Source: Deltaproteobacteria bacterium (GTDB lineage Bacteria; Desulfobacterota_B; Binatia; Bin18). From it: a stretch of DNA of 13,150 nucleotides. Under the pieces are notes generated by a model. The model ran no database searches and was not told the origin of the DNA. It was given only the letters and a program-made list of their open reading frames with translations. The position numbers and the translations under genes were made by a program. The stretch lies in NCBI GenBank assembly GCA_012271025.1, contig JAAXHF010000531.1:1-13150 (forward strand), in the 5' to 3' direction. Below are positions 6,893 through 12,798 of the stretch, piece after piece. How positions within the stretch are numbered: position 1 is the stretch's first letter; the number at the start of each line of letters is the position of its first letter.

Positions 6893-7312
6893 ATGGCTTC
6901 GCCCCGCCCCCAGCTGTACACCACCGACGCCGCCCAGCCGCCCCGGTTGTGCGCCAAGCGCTGCCGCGCCTGCGGCTATACCTTCTTCCCGCCCCACGCC
7001 TACAGCTGTGAGTCGTGCGGAGCGGCCGCCGGGCAGATCGAGCCCCGGCTGTTGGCCGGCAGCGGCGTGGTGCAGGCCAGCGCAACGGTCCACGTCCACC
7101 ACGACCCGAGCACGCCAACCCCCTTCACCGTTGCCTCAATCAGCCTCGACGACGGCCCCACCATCCGAGCCCTGATGACTTGCCCGACCGACGCCGAGCT
7201 ATCGCTCGGAGATCGGGTGCGGGCGGTCCTTGTCTCCACCGATTCAGATGCCGACGGCAACGAACGGACCGAACTCCGATTTGAAAAAACCCCGAAAGTC
7301 GAGGCGACCTGA
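6893..7312 (+). CDS. Zn-ribbon OB-fold protein (DUF35), thiolase/aldolase partner
   Basis: A 139-residue two-domain protein. A rubredoxin-like zinc ribbon carries C24, C27, C39 and C42 (CRAC and CESC). An OB-fold of about residues 55-130 follows, with GSGVVQASATVHV and the ALMTCPTD region. This is the DUF35/OB-fold_aCoA_assoc architecture. Such proteins bind as stable partners of thiolase-superfamily enzymes (for example acetoacetyl-CoA thiolase complexes and the ChsH2 DUF35 domain with Ltp2) and bridge the acyl-CoA channel. The ATG at 6893 has GGAGG eight bases upstream. The stop TGA shares one base with the ATG of the next gene (TGATG at 7310-7314), a sign of translational coupling and a fixed stoichiometry. 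Confidence 0.93.
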   Translation: MASPRPQLYTTDAAQPPRLCAKRCRACGYTFFPPHAYSCESCGAAAGQIEPRLLAGSGVVQASATVHVHHDPSTPTPFTVASISLDDGPTIRALMTCPTDAELSLGDRVRAVLVSTDSDADGNERTELRFEKTPKVEAT

Positions 7313-8466
7313 TGGGCAAAACATTACGAGACCTGCGTCCGGTGTATGTGGTCGGGACGGGCCTGCACCGCTATCAGCACAAGAGTGACACCGCCTACGT
7401 GGAACTGGGTCTGACTGCGGTTCGGGCGGCGCTGGACGATGCCGGCATCGCCTGGCCGAGCGTCGAGGCCGCGTACAACGGCACGGCCCAACTGGGCATT
7501 GCCCCGACCCGGATCATGCTGCGCCACCTCGGCACGACCGGCATTCCCATGACCCAGGTTGAAAACGCCTCGGCCTCAGGCTCCTCGGCCTTTCGTCAGG
7601 CCTGTCTGGAGGTGGCTGGCGGGGTGAGCGATGTCGTCCTGGCCATGGGGGTGGATAAGCCCGAGGGGCTGCGTCTGGCCTCACGCAAGGCCGGGGTGGC
7701 GGATCTGGTTGGCGCACGCGCGGTGCCCTTTACCCATTTTGCCCTGCTGGCCAACGCCTATATGCACCGCCACGGGGTCGGCCCGGAAACGATTGCTGCG
7801 GTGGCGGTCAAAAACCACCGCAACGGAGCCGACAACCCGTATGCCCAGCGGCAGCAGGAGCGCAGCCTGGAAGAAGTCCTGGCCGGTCCGTCAATCTCCG
7901 GCTCACTGACCCGCTTGCAGTGCTGCCCGGTTGGCGAGGGCGCGGCGGCAGTCATTGTCGCCTCGGCCGAGGCCATCGAACGGCTGGGCATCGACCGGGC
8001 CAGAGCCATCCGGGTTCTGGCCTCGACCCTGCGGACCGAGCGGGTGTACGGCGGGGCCGCAAACTTCGACGCCGAGCTGACGCGCGAGACGGTCGCCCAG
8101 GGGTATGACGAGGCGGGTATCACCCCGGCCGATCTGGACGTCATCGAACTCCACGATGCGTTCAGCATTGAGGAGCTGCTGTACGTCGAAGCCATGGGCC
8201 TGTGCGCCGAGGGCGGGGCGGCCGGGCTACTGGAGAGCGGCGAACTGGACATTGGCGGGCGCTGCGCGGTCAGCCCGTCCGGCGGGCTGCTGGCCATGGG
8301 CCATCCGATCGGACCCACCGGGGCCGGCCAGATTGTCGAGCTGACCCGTCAGCTGCGGGGCGAGGCCGGTGTCCGCCAGCAGCCGAACGCCCGGACCGGC
8401 CTGGCTCACATGGTCGGCGTTAGCGCGGTGTGTGTCGTCCACGTGCTGCAACGGGATGCGACCTGA
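7312..8466 (+). CDS. Thiolase-superfamily protein (SCP-x/Ltp-like) with Ser at the nucleophile position
   Basis: A 384-residue thiolase-fold protein of the SCP-x/lipid-transfer group. Where active members read ENACASGS, this reads ENASASGS (84-91), so the acylated Cys is S87 (codon TCG at 7570-7572). Other signatures are kept: LQCCPVGEG (202-210), HDAF (281-284), SPSGGLLAMGHPIGPTGAG (321-339) with H331, and C374 in the last strand. Without the nucleophile, classical ping-pong thiolysis is unlikely. Paired with a DUF35 protein, it resembles Ltp2-ChsH2(DUF35), a thiolase-superfamily aldolase with a repurposed active site that cleaves steroid side chains. A retro-aldol or other CoA-dependent reaction is my inference. 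It is coupled to the preceding gene by TGATG. The VOC gene follows after about 20 bases. Confidence 0.9.
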   Translation: MGKTLRDLRPVYVVGTGLHRYQHKSDTAYVELGLTAVRAALDDAGIAWPSVEAAYNGTAQLGIAPTRIMLRHLGTTGIPMTQVENASASGSSAFRQACLEVAGGVSDVVLAMGVDKPEGLRLASRKAGVADLVGARAVPFTHFALLANAYMHRHGVGPETIAAVAVKNHRNGADNPYAQRQQERSLEEVLAGPSISGSLTRLQCCPVGEGAAAVIVASAEAIERLGIDRARAIRVLASTLRTERVYGGAANFDAELTRETVAQGYDEAGITPADLDVIELHDAFSIEELLYVEAMGLCAEGGAAGLLESGELDIGGRCAVSPSGGLLAMGHPIGPTGAGQIVELTRQLRGEAGVRQQPNARTGLAHMVGVSAVCVVHVLQRDAT

Positions 8467-8487
8467 CACATGCGGGAGGAGAGAACC

Positions 8488-8859
8488 ATGCTCGGTATTC
8501 AAGGACTGTACGAGCTTGCCCTGCGGGTCAAGGACCTGGCCCAGGCCGAAGCCTTTTATTGCGATACGCTGGGGCTCGAAGTCGGTCTGCGAGACGAAAC
8601 CCGTAAATGGCTGTTTGTGCGGGTCGGCGGACAGGCCGGCATGATTGTGCTTCAGGAAGACCCCCGGCACTGGTCGGCCCAGCACCTGGCGTTCACGGTT
8701 CATGAGGCCGATCTGGAGCGGGCCGTGGCCGTCCTGCGCGACAGAGGCATTGCCGTCGAAGGCCCGGTGACCCACGACTGGATGCCGGCCAAGTCGGCCT
8801 ACTTCTCAGACCCGGACGGCCACGCCCTGGAGCTGTGCGCCCCACTCACCCCGGCCTGA
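8488..8859 (+). CDS. VOC family protein (glyoxalase/dioxygenase fold)
   Basis: A 123-residue vicinal-oxygen-chelate protein with two beta-alpha-beta-beta-beta units. ELALRVKDLAQAEAFYCDTLGLEV (9-32) opens the first and AQHLAFTV (64-71) the second, with the terminal signature DPDGHALELCAP (108-119). Likely metal ligands by position are E9, H66 and E115, the layout of divalent-metal members such as FosA-like and ring-cleavage proteins. The first ligand is Glu rather than His. The start at 8488 is preferred because the ATG at 8470 contains the SD itself (GGGAGGAGAG before 8488). It is the third gene of the plus-strand operon. Its 3' end overlaps a convergent gene by 54 bases. Reaction unknown. 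Confidence 0.92.
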   Translation: MLGIQGLYELALRVKDLAQAEAFYCDTLGLEVGLRDETRKWLFVRVGGQAGMIVLQEDPRHWSAQHLAFTVHEADLERAVAVLRDRGIAVEGPVTHDWMPAKSAYFSDPDGHALELCAPLTPA

Positions 8860-9105
8860 ACCCTTGCGATAATAGGCTTTTGAGCCAACCCGCTCGAAAA
8901 ACAAGGGCGAGGTCAGCCCTTCGGCGTCTCTTTGAGCGATGATGTCTCGGAACGATTCACCGAACCAGATACGTCCGCTGCGTGGATCGATCCCTGCCGT
9001 CTGCCCCGAGCGGTCAGAGAGGTCGTGCCGGTGTTGGTACTCGGCCCACATCTGCCTCGCCTTAGCCGAGTTCCCCTTTGCCCACATCTCGGGTGTTTCT
9101 TTCAT
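8806..9105 (-). CDS. Conserved hypothetical protein, 99 residues
   Basis: I recognise this as a conserved hypothetical type, not by function. The N-terminal half is helical and charged (KETPEMWAKGNSAKARQMWAEYQ), then SGQTAGIDPRSGRIWFGES, a helix IIAQRDAEG, and the strand motif SPLFFERVGSKAYYRKG. Relatives as I recall them end soon after the RKG. Here the frame continues about 17 residues (GRGEWGAQLQGVAVRV) as the antisense of the VOC gene, so the natural stop may have been lost. ATG at 9105 is chosen over an ATG eight codons upstream; GAGAGCGAGCC before it is a fair SD. It stands 63 bases downstream of the vWA gene stop, in the same direction. Confidence 0.72.
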   Translation of the reverse strand: MKETPEMWAKGNSAKARQMWAEYQHRHDLSDRSGQTAGIDPRSGRIWFGESFRDIIAQRDAEGLTSPLFFERVGSKAYYRKGSGRGEWGAQLQGVAVRV

Positions 9106-9142
9106 GGCTCGCTCTCTATAGATCAACACTTATAGACGCTTT

Positions 9143-9155
9143 GTAGCCGTGCTAC
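9143..9155. repeat. Small hairpin after the vWA gene
   Basis: GTAGC (9143-9147) and GCTAC (9151-9155) pair around a three-base loop, just downstream of the vWA stop on the minus strand. There is no T-run, so a terminator is not established. Confidence 0.22.
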
Positions 9156-9168
9156 CAGAACATACGCT

Positions 9169-10326
9169 TTATCGCCGCGTACAACCCCACGCCCGCACGA
9201 TGCACGATGTGCCACCTTTGTTGCGGCACTCGGCAGTGGCCCTGTTTTGCGCGCCCGCGCCCGTGTCATACCCGTTCGCCCAGCCGTAACTCGTGCTGCC
9301 CTGCGCCTGGTCTGCGGCGAAGGCCGCACATGCGTTGCTGAAGCGCATCACAATGCGGCAATTGCTGCCGCACTCGTTCAGTGCTCGGCGGTCGGCAGCC
9401 TGAGGCGTCGCATAGTTGATGGCCCAGCCCCAGGACGGCCCTTGGTGCGAGTCGATGGCTAATGCCCCATACAGAGGGGGCTTCAGAGGATCGGCTTCTT
9501 TGCCGCTCGGGGTTGACGAGGGAGTCGTGAAGCTGCCGAACAGATCGGTCAAGCCGCCGGTATTGGCTTGGGACTGAGTCCTCGTCTGCTGGCGCTGCGA
9601 CCCGTTAGACGGTGCCTGCGCGTTGCTCCCAAACCGCCCCAGCAGGTCAATCACGCTCAGCGTCTCCACGAATTCCATGAATACGTCCGCGAGTTGGGTG
9701 GCGTCCGCCGCATGATGGTAGGTCCCGCCGGTCTGGGTGGCAATGTCACGCAAATCTTGGGCGGCTTGGGAGGTGGGGGTGATGCCGAACCCGACGGTTT
9801 CGTGGCGGAAGATGACCCCGCTGGACCGTAAGCTTGCTATGGCCTGGTCAATATCACCACAGTCGTTCTGACCATCCGCAAGTAACATGATCATCTTATT
9901 GGACGCGCCGGCGTCGCCGTTAGCGGCCATGTAGCGATTGGCGAAGAGCAAGGCGTTTGCCATGGGCGTGCCGCCGCCCGGTTGCAGGCTGCTGATGAAA
10001 CGTGTGAGCTGGTCCACGTCACGGGTGAAGTCCTGATAGCGCGGGACGGGGTTCTGGCAGTCGCCGTTGAAGGCCAGCACGGCCACTTCGACGGCACCGC
10101 TCTGCGCCGCCCGGCCTAGGGCAGTGATGGCAGCCTGCTTGGCAGCCTCGATCTTCACTTGAGGATTGCCGCTGCCTATTTCGTCTCCCATGCTCCCGGA
10201 GACGTCAATCAGCAGCAGTAGGCTGCTGGCGACCACCCCCCGACTCTGAGCGAGAGCGTGCGATCCCCAGACGAGCAGGAGCGCCGCCATCGCGACCGTC
10301 AGCACCGGTTTTGCCGTACCGTTCAT
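9169..10326 (-). CDS. Exported von Willebrand factor A protein with C-terminal DUF4189
   Basis: A 385-residue protein. The signal peptide spans 1-26 (KP, then a hydrophobic stretch VLTVAMAALLLVWG, cleavage after ALA). The vWA domain (about 34-225) has a complete MIDAS: DVSGSM (41-46), T120 in GGGTP, and D151 in LLADGQND. The linker (about 232-283) is rich in Ser, Gln and Thr. DUF4189 covers about 284-385, with YGALAIDS, six paired-looking cysteines (C319, C323, C333, C367, C375, C382) and AWGC at the end. It probably acts in the periplasm or outside, binding a partner through Mg/Ca at the MIDAS; disulfides fit DUF4189. The ATG at 10326 is chosen for the signal peptide directly after it, but its SD is weak. 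The frame stays open back to 10602. Confidence 0.92.
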   Translation of the reverse strand: MNGTAKPVLTVAMAALLLVWGSHALAQSRGVVASSLLLLIDVSGSMGDEIGSGNPQVKIEAAKQAAITALGRAAQSGAVEVAVLAFNGDCQNPVPRYQDFTRDVDQLTRFISSLQPGGGTPMANALLFANRYMAANGDAGASNKMIMLLADGQNDCGDIDQAIASLRSSGVIFRHETVGFGITPTSQAAQDLRDIATQTGGTYHHAADATQLADVFMEFVETLSVIDLLGRFGSNAQAPSNGSQRQQTRTQSQANTGGLTDLFGSFTTPSSTPSGKEADPLKPPLYGALAIDSHQGPSWGWAINYATPQAADRRALNECGSNCRIVMRFSNACAAFAADQAQGSTSYGWANGYDTGAGAQNRATAECRNKGGTSCIVRAWGCTRR

Positions 10327-10367
10327 CTTTGCCGGATCATTCCCCAAAAACATGCGAGCCGAGATCG

Positions 10368-10388
10368 CCAGGGAGCTTCGTTCCCTGG
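10368..10388. repeat. Perfect 7-base hairpin in the vWA leader
   Basis: CCAGGGA (10368-10374) pairs with TCCCTGG (10382-10388) across a seven-base loop. It lies about 42 bases upstream of the vWA ATG. No T-run follows on the minus strand, so it could be a leader structure affecting mRNA stability or translation rather than a terminator. Confidence 0.4.
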
Positions 10389-10412
10389 ACTCCCTCCCAT
10401 CCCGCCGCCACC

Positions 10413-10438
10413 CGCTGCGCGCACCCTTCGGGGCAGCG
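10413..10438. repeat. GC-rich stem with UUCG-capped inner helix
   Basis: CGCTGC (10413-10418) pairs with GCAGCG (10433-10438). Inside, CCC-TTCG-GGG (10424-10433) forms a UUCG-capped stem if read on the plus strand; on the minus strand, the transcribed one, the loop reads CGAA. The two stems share one base and are alternatives in part. Confidence 0.33.
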
Positions 10439-10465
10439 CGCGGGACGGCTGTTCTCCACGAGCTA

Positions 10466-10522
10466 AGCCCTCTCCTCCCGATCCTCATAGCAGAGGGTAA
10501 GCGGGTAACAGGGCAGAGGGCT
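10466..10522. repeat. 8-base inverted repeat at the end of the SUMF1 gene
   Basis: AGCCCTCT (10466-10473) and AGAGGGCT (10515-10522) are perfect complements; the second arm includes two bases of the SUMF1 stop codon (10521-10523). GCAGAGGG also occurs twice as a direct repeat (from 10490 and from 10513). It lies at the start of the intercistronic leader before the vWA gene. The 41-base loop makes a simple terminator unlikely. Confidence 0.33.
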
Positions 10523-11606
10523 ACGACGTTCTTGCCAGGCGGAAACCGAGGTTCTCGCTGCGAAGGTCTGGACTCCCCACATAGCGCGCTGCCGCCCGAC
10601 AACCCCAGGGGCTGCTGCCAAAGTACCCGCCGCGACGTACCCGTTGGATGCCCGTGGTAGGGCCACGGGGGTCAGTCACCGAGCTACGGAGATCTAGTCC
10701 ATACCAATCTGCCACCCATTCTGCCACATTCCCGAACACGTCGTACAACCCAAAGCCGTTCGGTAACTTCCTCCCCACCGGATGGGTCCGCCATCCAGTG
10801 TCGTGCGGGTTGCCGCACCAGGCATAGTGCTCTAATAGATTCTCCGCGTTTCCAAAGTAGTACACCGTTTGCGTCCTCGCCCGCGCCGCATACTCCCACT
10901 CCGCTTCCGTCGGTAATCGGTATGTCTCCACCCCCTCCAAGGCGTTCAACTTCTCGATAAAGACTTGCACGTCGTCATAACTGACGTTATCCACCGGACA
11001 TGTCCGGCCACAGCTAGAGAACTCCGATGGGTTGTTTCCCATTACTGCCGTCCACTGCCCCTGCGTCACTTCGTACTTCCCCAGGTAAAACGGCTGGCTG
11101 AGCGTTACCCGGTGTAAATGCTCATCATAGCCGAGACCTTCTCCCACCTCCTCTCGCGGCGTTCCCATCATAAACGTCCCCGGCGGAATCAATACGAATT
11201 CCATACCCACACTGTTTCTCATCTCGCGAGGGAGCTGGGCGAGGCGGTGCCGTGCGGTCGCCTCATCGAGCAATTCCAGAGCCTCTCTATAATGTTCCCC
11301 CTCTCGCCCCACCGTCGTCAGATAGCGGGTCACCGACTCCACCGCTTCTCCGTGAAGCCCCGCCTGGTGCGAGACCTGAGCGTGCTTGAACCAGAACGCC
11401 TCGGGCAGCGCTAGATCATACTCGGCCTGCAACTCCAGAATCCGGTCCAAGGCCGTCTTGGCCGCGGCATAGTCTCTGTTTACGATATGACGCTCGGTCT
11501 CCAAAAGGTGACGGTCCGCCTCGATATCCGGCGGCAGTTGGGCATGCGCCTCAACTACTATCATCAACACGGTCAGCATCAAAATACACAGCCGGTATAT
11601 CTGCAT
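10521..11606 (-). CDS. Exported helical-repeat and SUMF1/FGE-sulfatase-domain protein
   Basis: A 361-residue protein. A signal peptide (1-22, cleavage after AHA) is followed by a helical, TPR-like region (about 28-125; paired helices such as HIVNRDYAAAKTALDRILEL). The formylglycine-generating-enzyme (SUMF1) fold spans 131-361: GMEFVLIPPGTFMMGTP (134-150), YLGKYEVTQGQW (174-185), PVDNVSYDDV (204-213), YRLPTEAEWEYAAR (229-242), GFGLYDVFGNVAEWVADW (284-301), and RRGGYFGSS...ENLGFR (324-356). The two catalytic cysteines of true FGE are absent; only C336 near the end matches a structural position. It is thus more likely a binding or scaffold protein than a formylglycine generator. The ATG at 11606 has AGGAGG seven bases upstream; upstream in-frame ATGs lack it. 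Confidence 0.92.
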   Translation of the reverse strand: MQIYRLCILMLTVLMIVVEAHAQLPPDIEADRHLLETERHIVNRDYAAAKTALDRILELQAEYDLALPEAFWFKHAQVSHQAGLHGEAVESVTRYLTTVGREGEHYREALELLDEATARHRLAQLPREMRNSVGMEFVLIPPGTFMMGTPREEVGEGLGYDEHLHRVTLSQPFYLGKYEVTQGQWTAVMGNNPSEFSSCGRTCPVDNVSYDDVQVFIEKLNALEGVETYRLPTEAEWEYAARARTQTVYYFGNAENLLEHYAWCGNPHDTGWRTHPVGRKLPNGFGLYDVFGNVAEWVADWYGLDLRSSVTDPRGPTTGIQRVRRGGYFGSSPWGCRAAARYVGSPDLRSENLGFRLARTS

Positions 11607-11693
11607 TCGAGCTCCTCCTTTTCGCTGCACCATCGACTCTCTTCCATCAAGCAAGCCACAGGTATTGAGCAAGAACTTTCCCGCATATCCCGC

Positions 11694-11846
11694 TCACGTC
11701 CAGCTCTGCACCCGCAGCCCCTTGGAGCCCAGAAAATGGCTCGCATTCGAGGTGACCAGGATCAGACCGTTGACATACGCGATCGCCGCGATCTGTCCAT
11801 CGACAAACGGCGGCACTTGACCGGTTCCGCGCAGATCGATGTCATG
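11694..11846 (-). pseudogene. C-terminal remnant of a PIN-domain (VapC/FitB-like) toxin
   Basis: In a frame different from the antitoxin, codons from 11846 to the TGA at 11696-11694 read as about 50 residues with PIN C-terminal landmarks: VPPFVDGQIAAIA, then VNGLILVTSNASHF, then GLRVQSW and stop. In FitB/VapC toxins these are the helix with the late acidic residue, the LVTRN strand and the GLRV-W tail. There is no start codon, and the first two-thirds of the domain, with the N-terminal catalytic Asp, is missing. The preceding Phd gene reads into it out of frame. The simplest history is one deletion from just inside the antitoxin 3' end to the toxin C-terminus. Confidence 0.75.
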
Positions 11847-12097
11847 TCCCGCACGGTCCCGAACACCTCGTCGGGATTCAGCCCGAGTGTCTGCAAGTCA
11901 GCGTCTTTCGCGAAGGCAGCGTAGGCTTCGGTGAAGCGACGCCGGCCTGCGGCAAGCTGCTCGAATGCCTTCCAGCTAATGAGCACCGCCACCGATTTCC
12001 CGTGACGGGTCAACTCTACAGCAGCACCGCTCTCCGCCGCGCGAACCAAGCTCGGCAGGTTGCGGCGCGCCTCGGCAACTGAATGTCTATCGGTCAT
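11762..12097 (-). CDS. Phd/YefM-family antitoxin with an altered tail
   Basis: A 111-residue protein. The Phd/YefM core is clear: SVAEARRNLPSLVRAAESG (6-24), AVELTRHGKSVAVLISWKAFEQL (26-48), then a partner-binding helix and a LGLNPDEVFGTVRD element (71-84). These antitoxins usually end soon after such an element, at about 85-95 residues. Here 84-111 are Cys/Arg-rich and result from reading the toxin remnant out of frame. ATG at 12097 is chosen over one 29 codons upstream because GGGAG precedes it by six bases. With the toxin gone it is an orphan; it could still bind its own promoter or neutralise a related toxin elsewhere. The DNA-binding N-terminal part is intact. Confidence 0.82.
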   Translation of the reverse strand: MTDRHSVAEARRNLPSLVRAAESGAAVELTRHGKSVAVLISWKAFEQLAAGRRRFTEAYAAFAKDADLQTLGLNPDEVFGTVRDMTSICAEPVKCRRLSMDRSRRSRMSTV

Positions 12098-12219
12098 CAC
12101 CGTCTCCCTTATGCCTATGATTATGTACACGTTCATCAGGCAGACCGTGAAGCGCCTCGCCAGCGCCGTGTGAAAGCGCTGCACAGCGCAAACCCATGGC
12201 AGGTCAGTCCGCCGATGGC

Positions 12220-12723
12220 TCAGGCTTCGACCGTCACACTAAACTGCGCCTCATTTTCTCGGCCCTGCTGGTCTCGAATGCGGACCACAAAGCGAAAGGC
12301 GCCGGTATGCCCGTGAAAGTCCACTTTCGGGATACGGATGGCCGTGTCCGCAATGTAGGGCGTCACTTGGTCCGTGATATCCTTGCCGAACCAGATACCC
12401 AACTTTCTTTGACGGACCTCGACCTCCAGCGTTGCCATATCCGGCCCACTCCCATCCGCGGCGGACAGGAACTTCAGGTGGACGGCCACAGGTTCGTCAG
12501 CCTGAAATACAGCCTCATCCTCCGGCAAGCGTAGCTCAATCTGCGGTCCCATCCGCAGAATGCTAGCCGGCGCCCTTCCCTGCTCTCGCGACAGTTCCAC
12601 AAACGCCGCCGGGTCGATCATCAGCACACGCTCCGCTGTACCCTTGTCGGAGCGGTCTGCACAGGCCACTGACAGGGTAAGGAGCAGCATAAGCCAGAGT
12701 GGCCTATGATCGCATCCCCTCAT
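12220..12723 (-). CDS. Putative lipoprotein, hypothetical
   Basis: A 167-residue protein of unrecognised function. It starts MRGCDHRPLWLMLLLTLSVAC, with positive charges, a hydrophobic core, and a Cys at 21 in a lipobox-like SVAC, so it is probably exported and perhaps lipid-anchored (the -3 residue is Ser, not Leu). The mature part is beta-rich: QIELRLP, EPVAVHLKFLSA, TLEVEVRQRKLGIWFGKDI, TDQVTPYIADTAIRIPKVDF, FRFVVRIRDQQGRE, and FSVTVEA at the end, as in a single Ig-like or C2-like sandwich domain. ATG at 12723 is preferred to TTG at 12747 because the signal fits directly. No strong SD is seen. A candidate promoter stands at 12746-12773. Confidence 0.75.
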   Translation of the reverse strand: MRGCDHRPLWLMLLLTLSVACADRSDKGTAERVLMIDPAAFVELSREQGRAPASILRMGPQIELRLPEDEAVFQADEPVAVHLKFLSAADGSGPDMATLEVEVRQRKLGIWFGKDITDQVTPYIADTAIRIPKVDFHGHTGAFRFVVRIRDQQGRENEAQFSVTVEA

Positions 12724-12745
12724 AGCGACTTTTTCACAGGCACAC

Positions 12746-12773
12746 AAAATATTTTCAGACCACCAGCAATCAA
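12746..12773 (-). promoter_or_regulatory. Candidate sigma70-like promoter of the lipoprotein gene
   Basis: On the minus strand TTGATT (12773-12768) and TATTTT (12751-12746) are separated by 16 bases, each four of six against the consensus. The first transcribed base would lie near 12739, about 16 bases before the ATG at 12723. This is AT-rich sequence compared with its surroundings. Host promoter rules are unknown. Confidence 0.28.
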
Positions 12774-12776
12774 TCC

Positions 12777-12797
12777 GCCACCACTCTTTGCCGTGGC
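12777..12797. repeat. Small hairpin after the right-edge gene
   Basis: GCCAC (12777-12781) and GTGGC (12793-12797) pair around an 11-base loop. It sits just after the stop of the right-edge gene on the minus strand. There is no following T-run, so only a weak terminator candidate. Confidence 0.2.
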
Positions 12798-12798
12798 T

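Noticed and set aside
6301..7011. Plus-strand open frame of 236 codons
   Set aside because: It runs antisense to the hydrolase and then through the divergent promoter and into the DUF35 gene in another frame; not a real gene.
7758..8318. Minus-strand open frame of 186 codons
   Set aside because: Antisense of the thiolase-like gene; Ser/Arg/Pro-rich shadow.
10327..10602. N-terminal extension of the vWA protein to 10602
   Set aside because: The extension is Arg/Pro-rich, overlaps the SUMF1 gene end, and would bury the signal peptide about 90 residues in.
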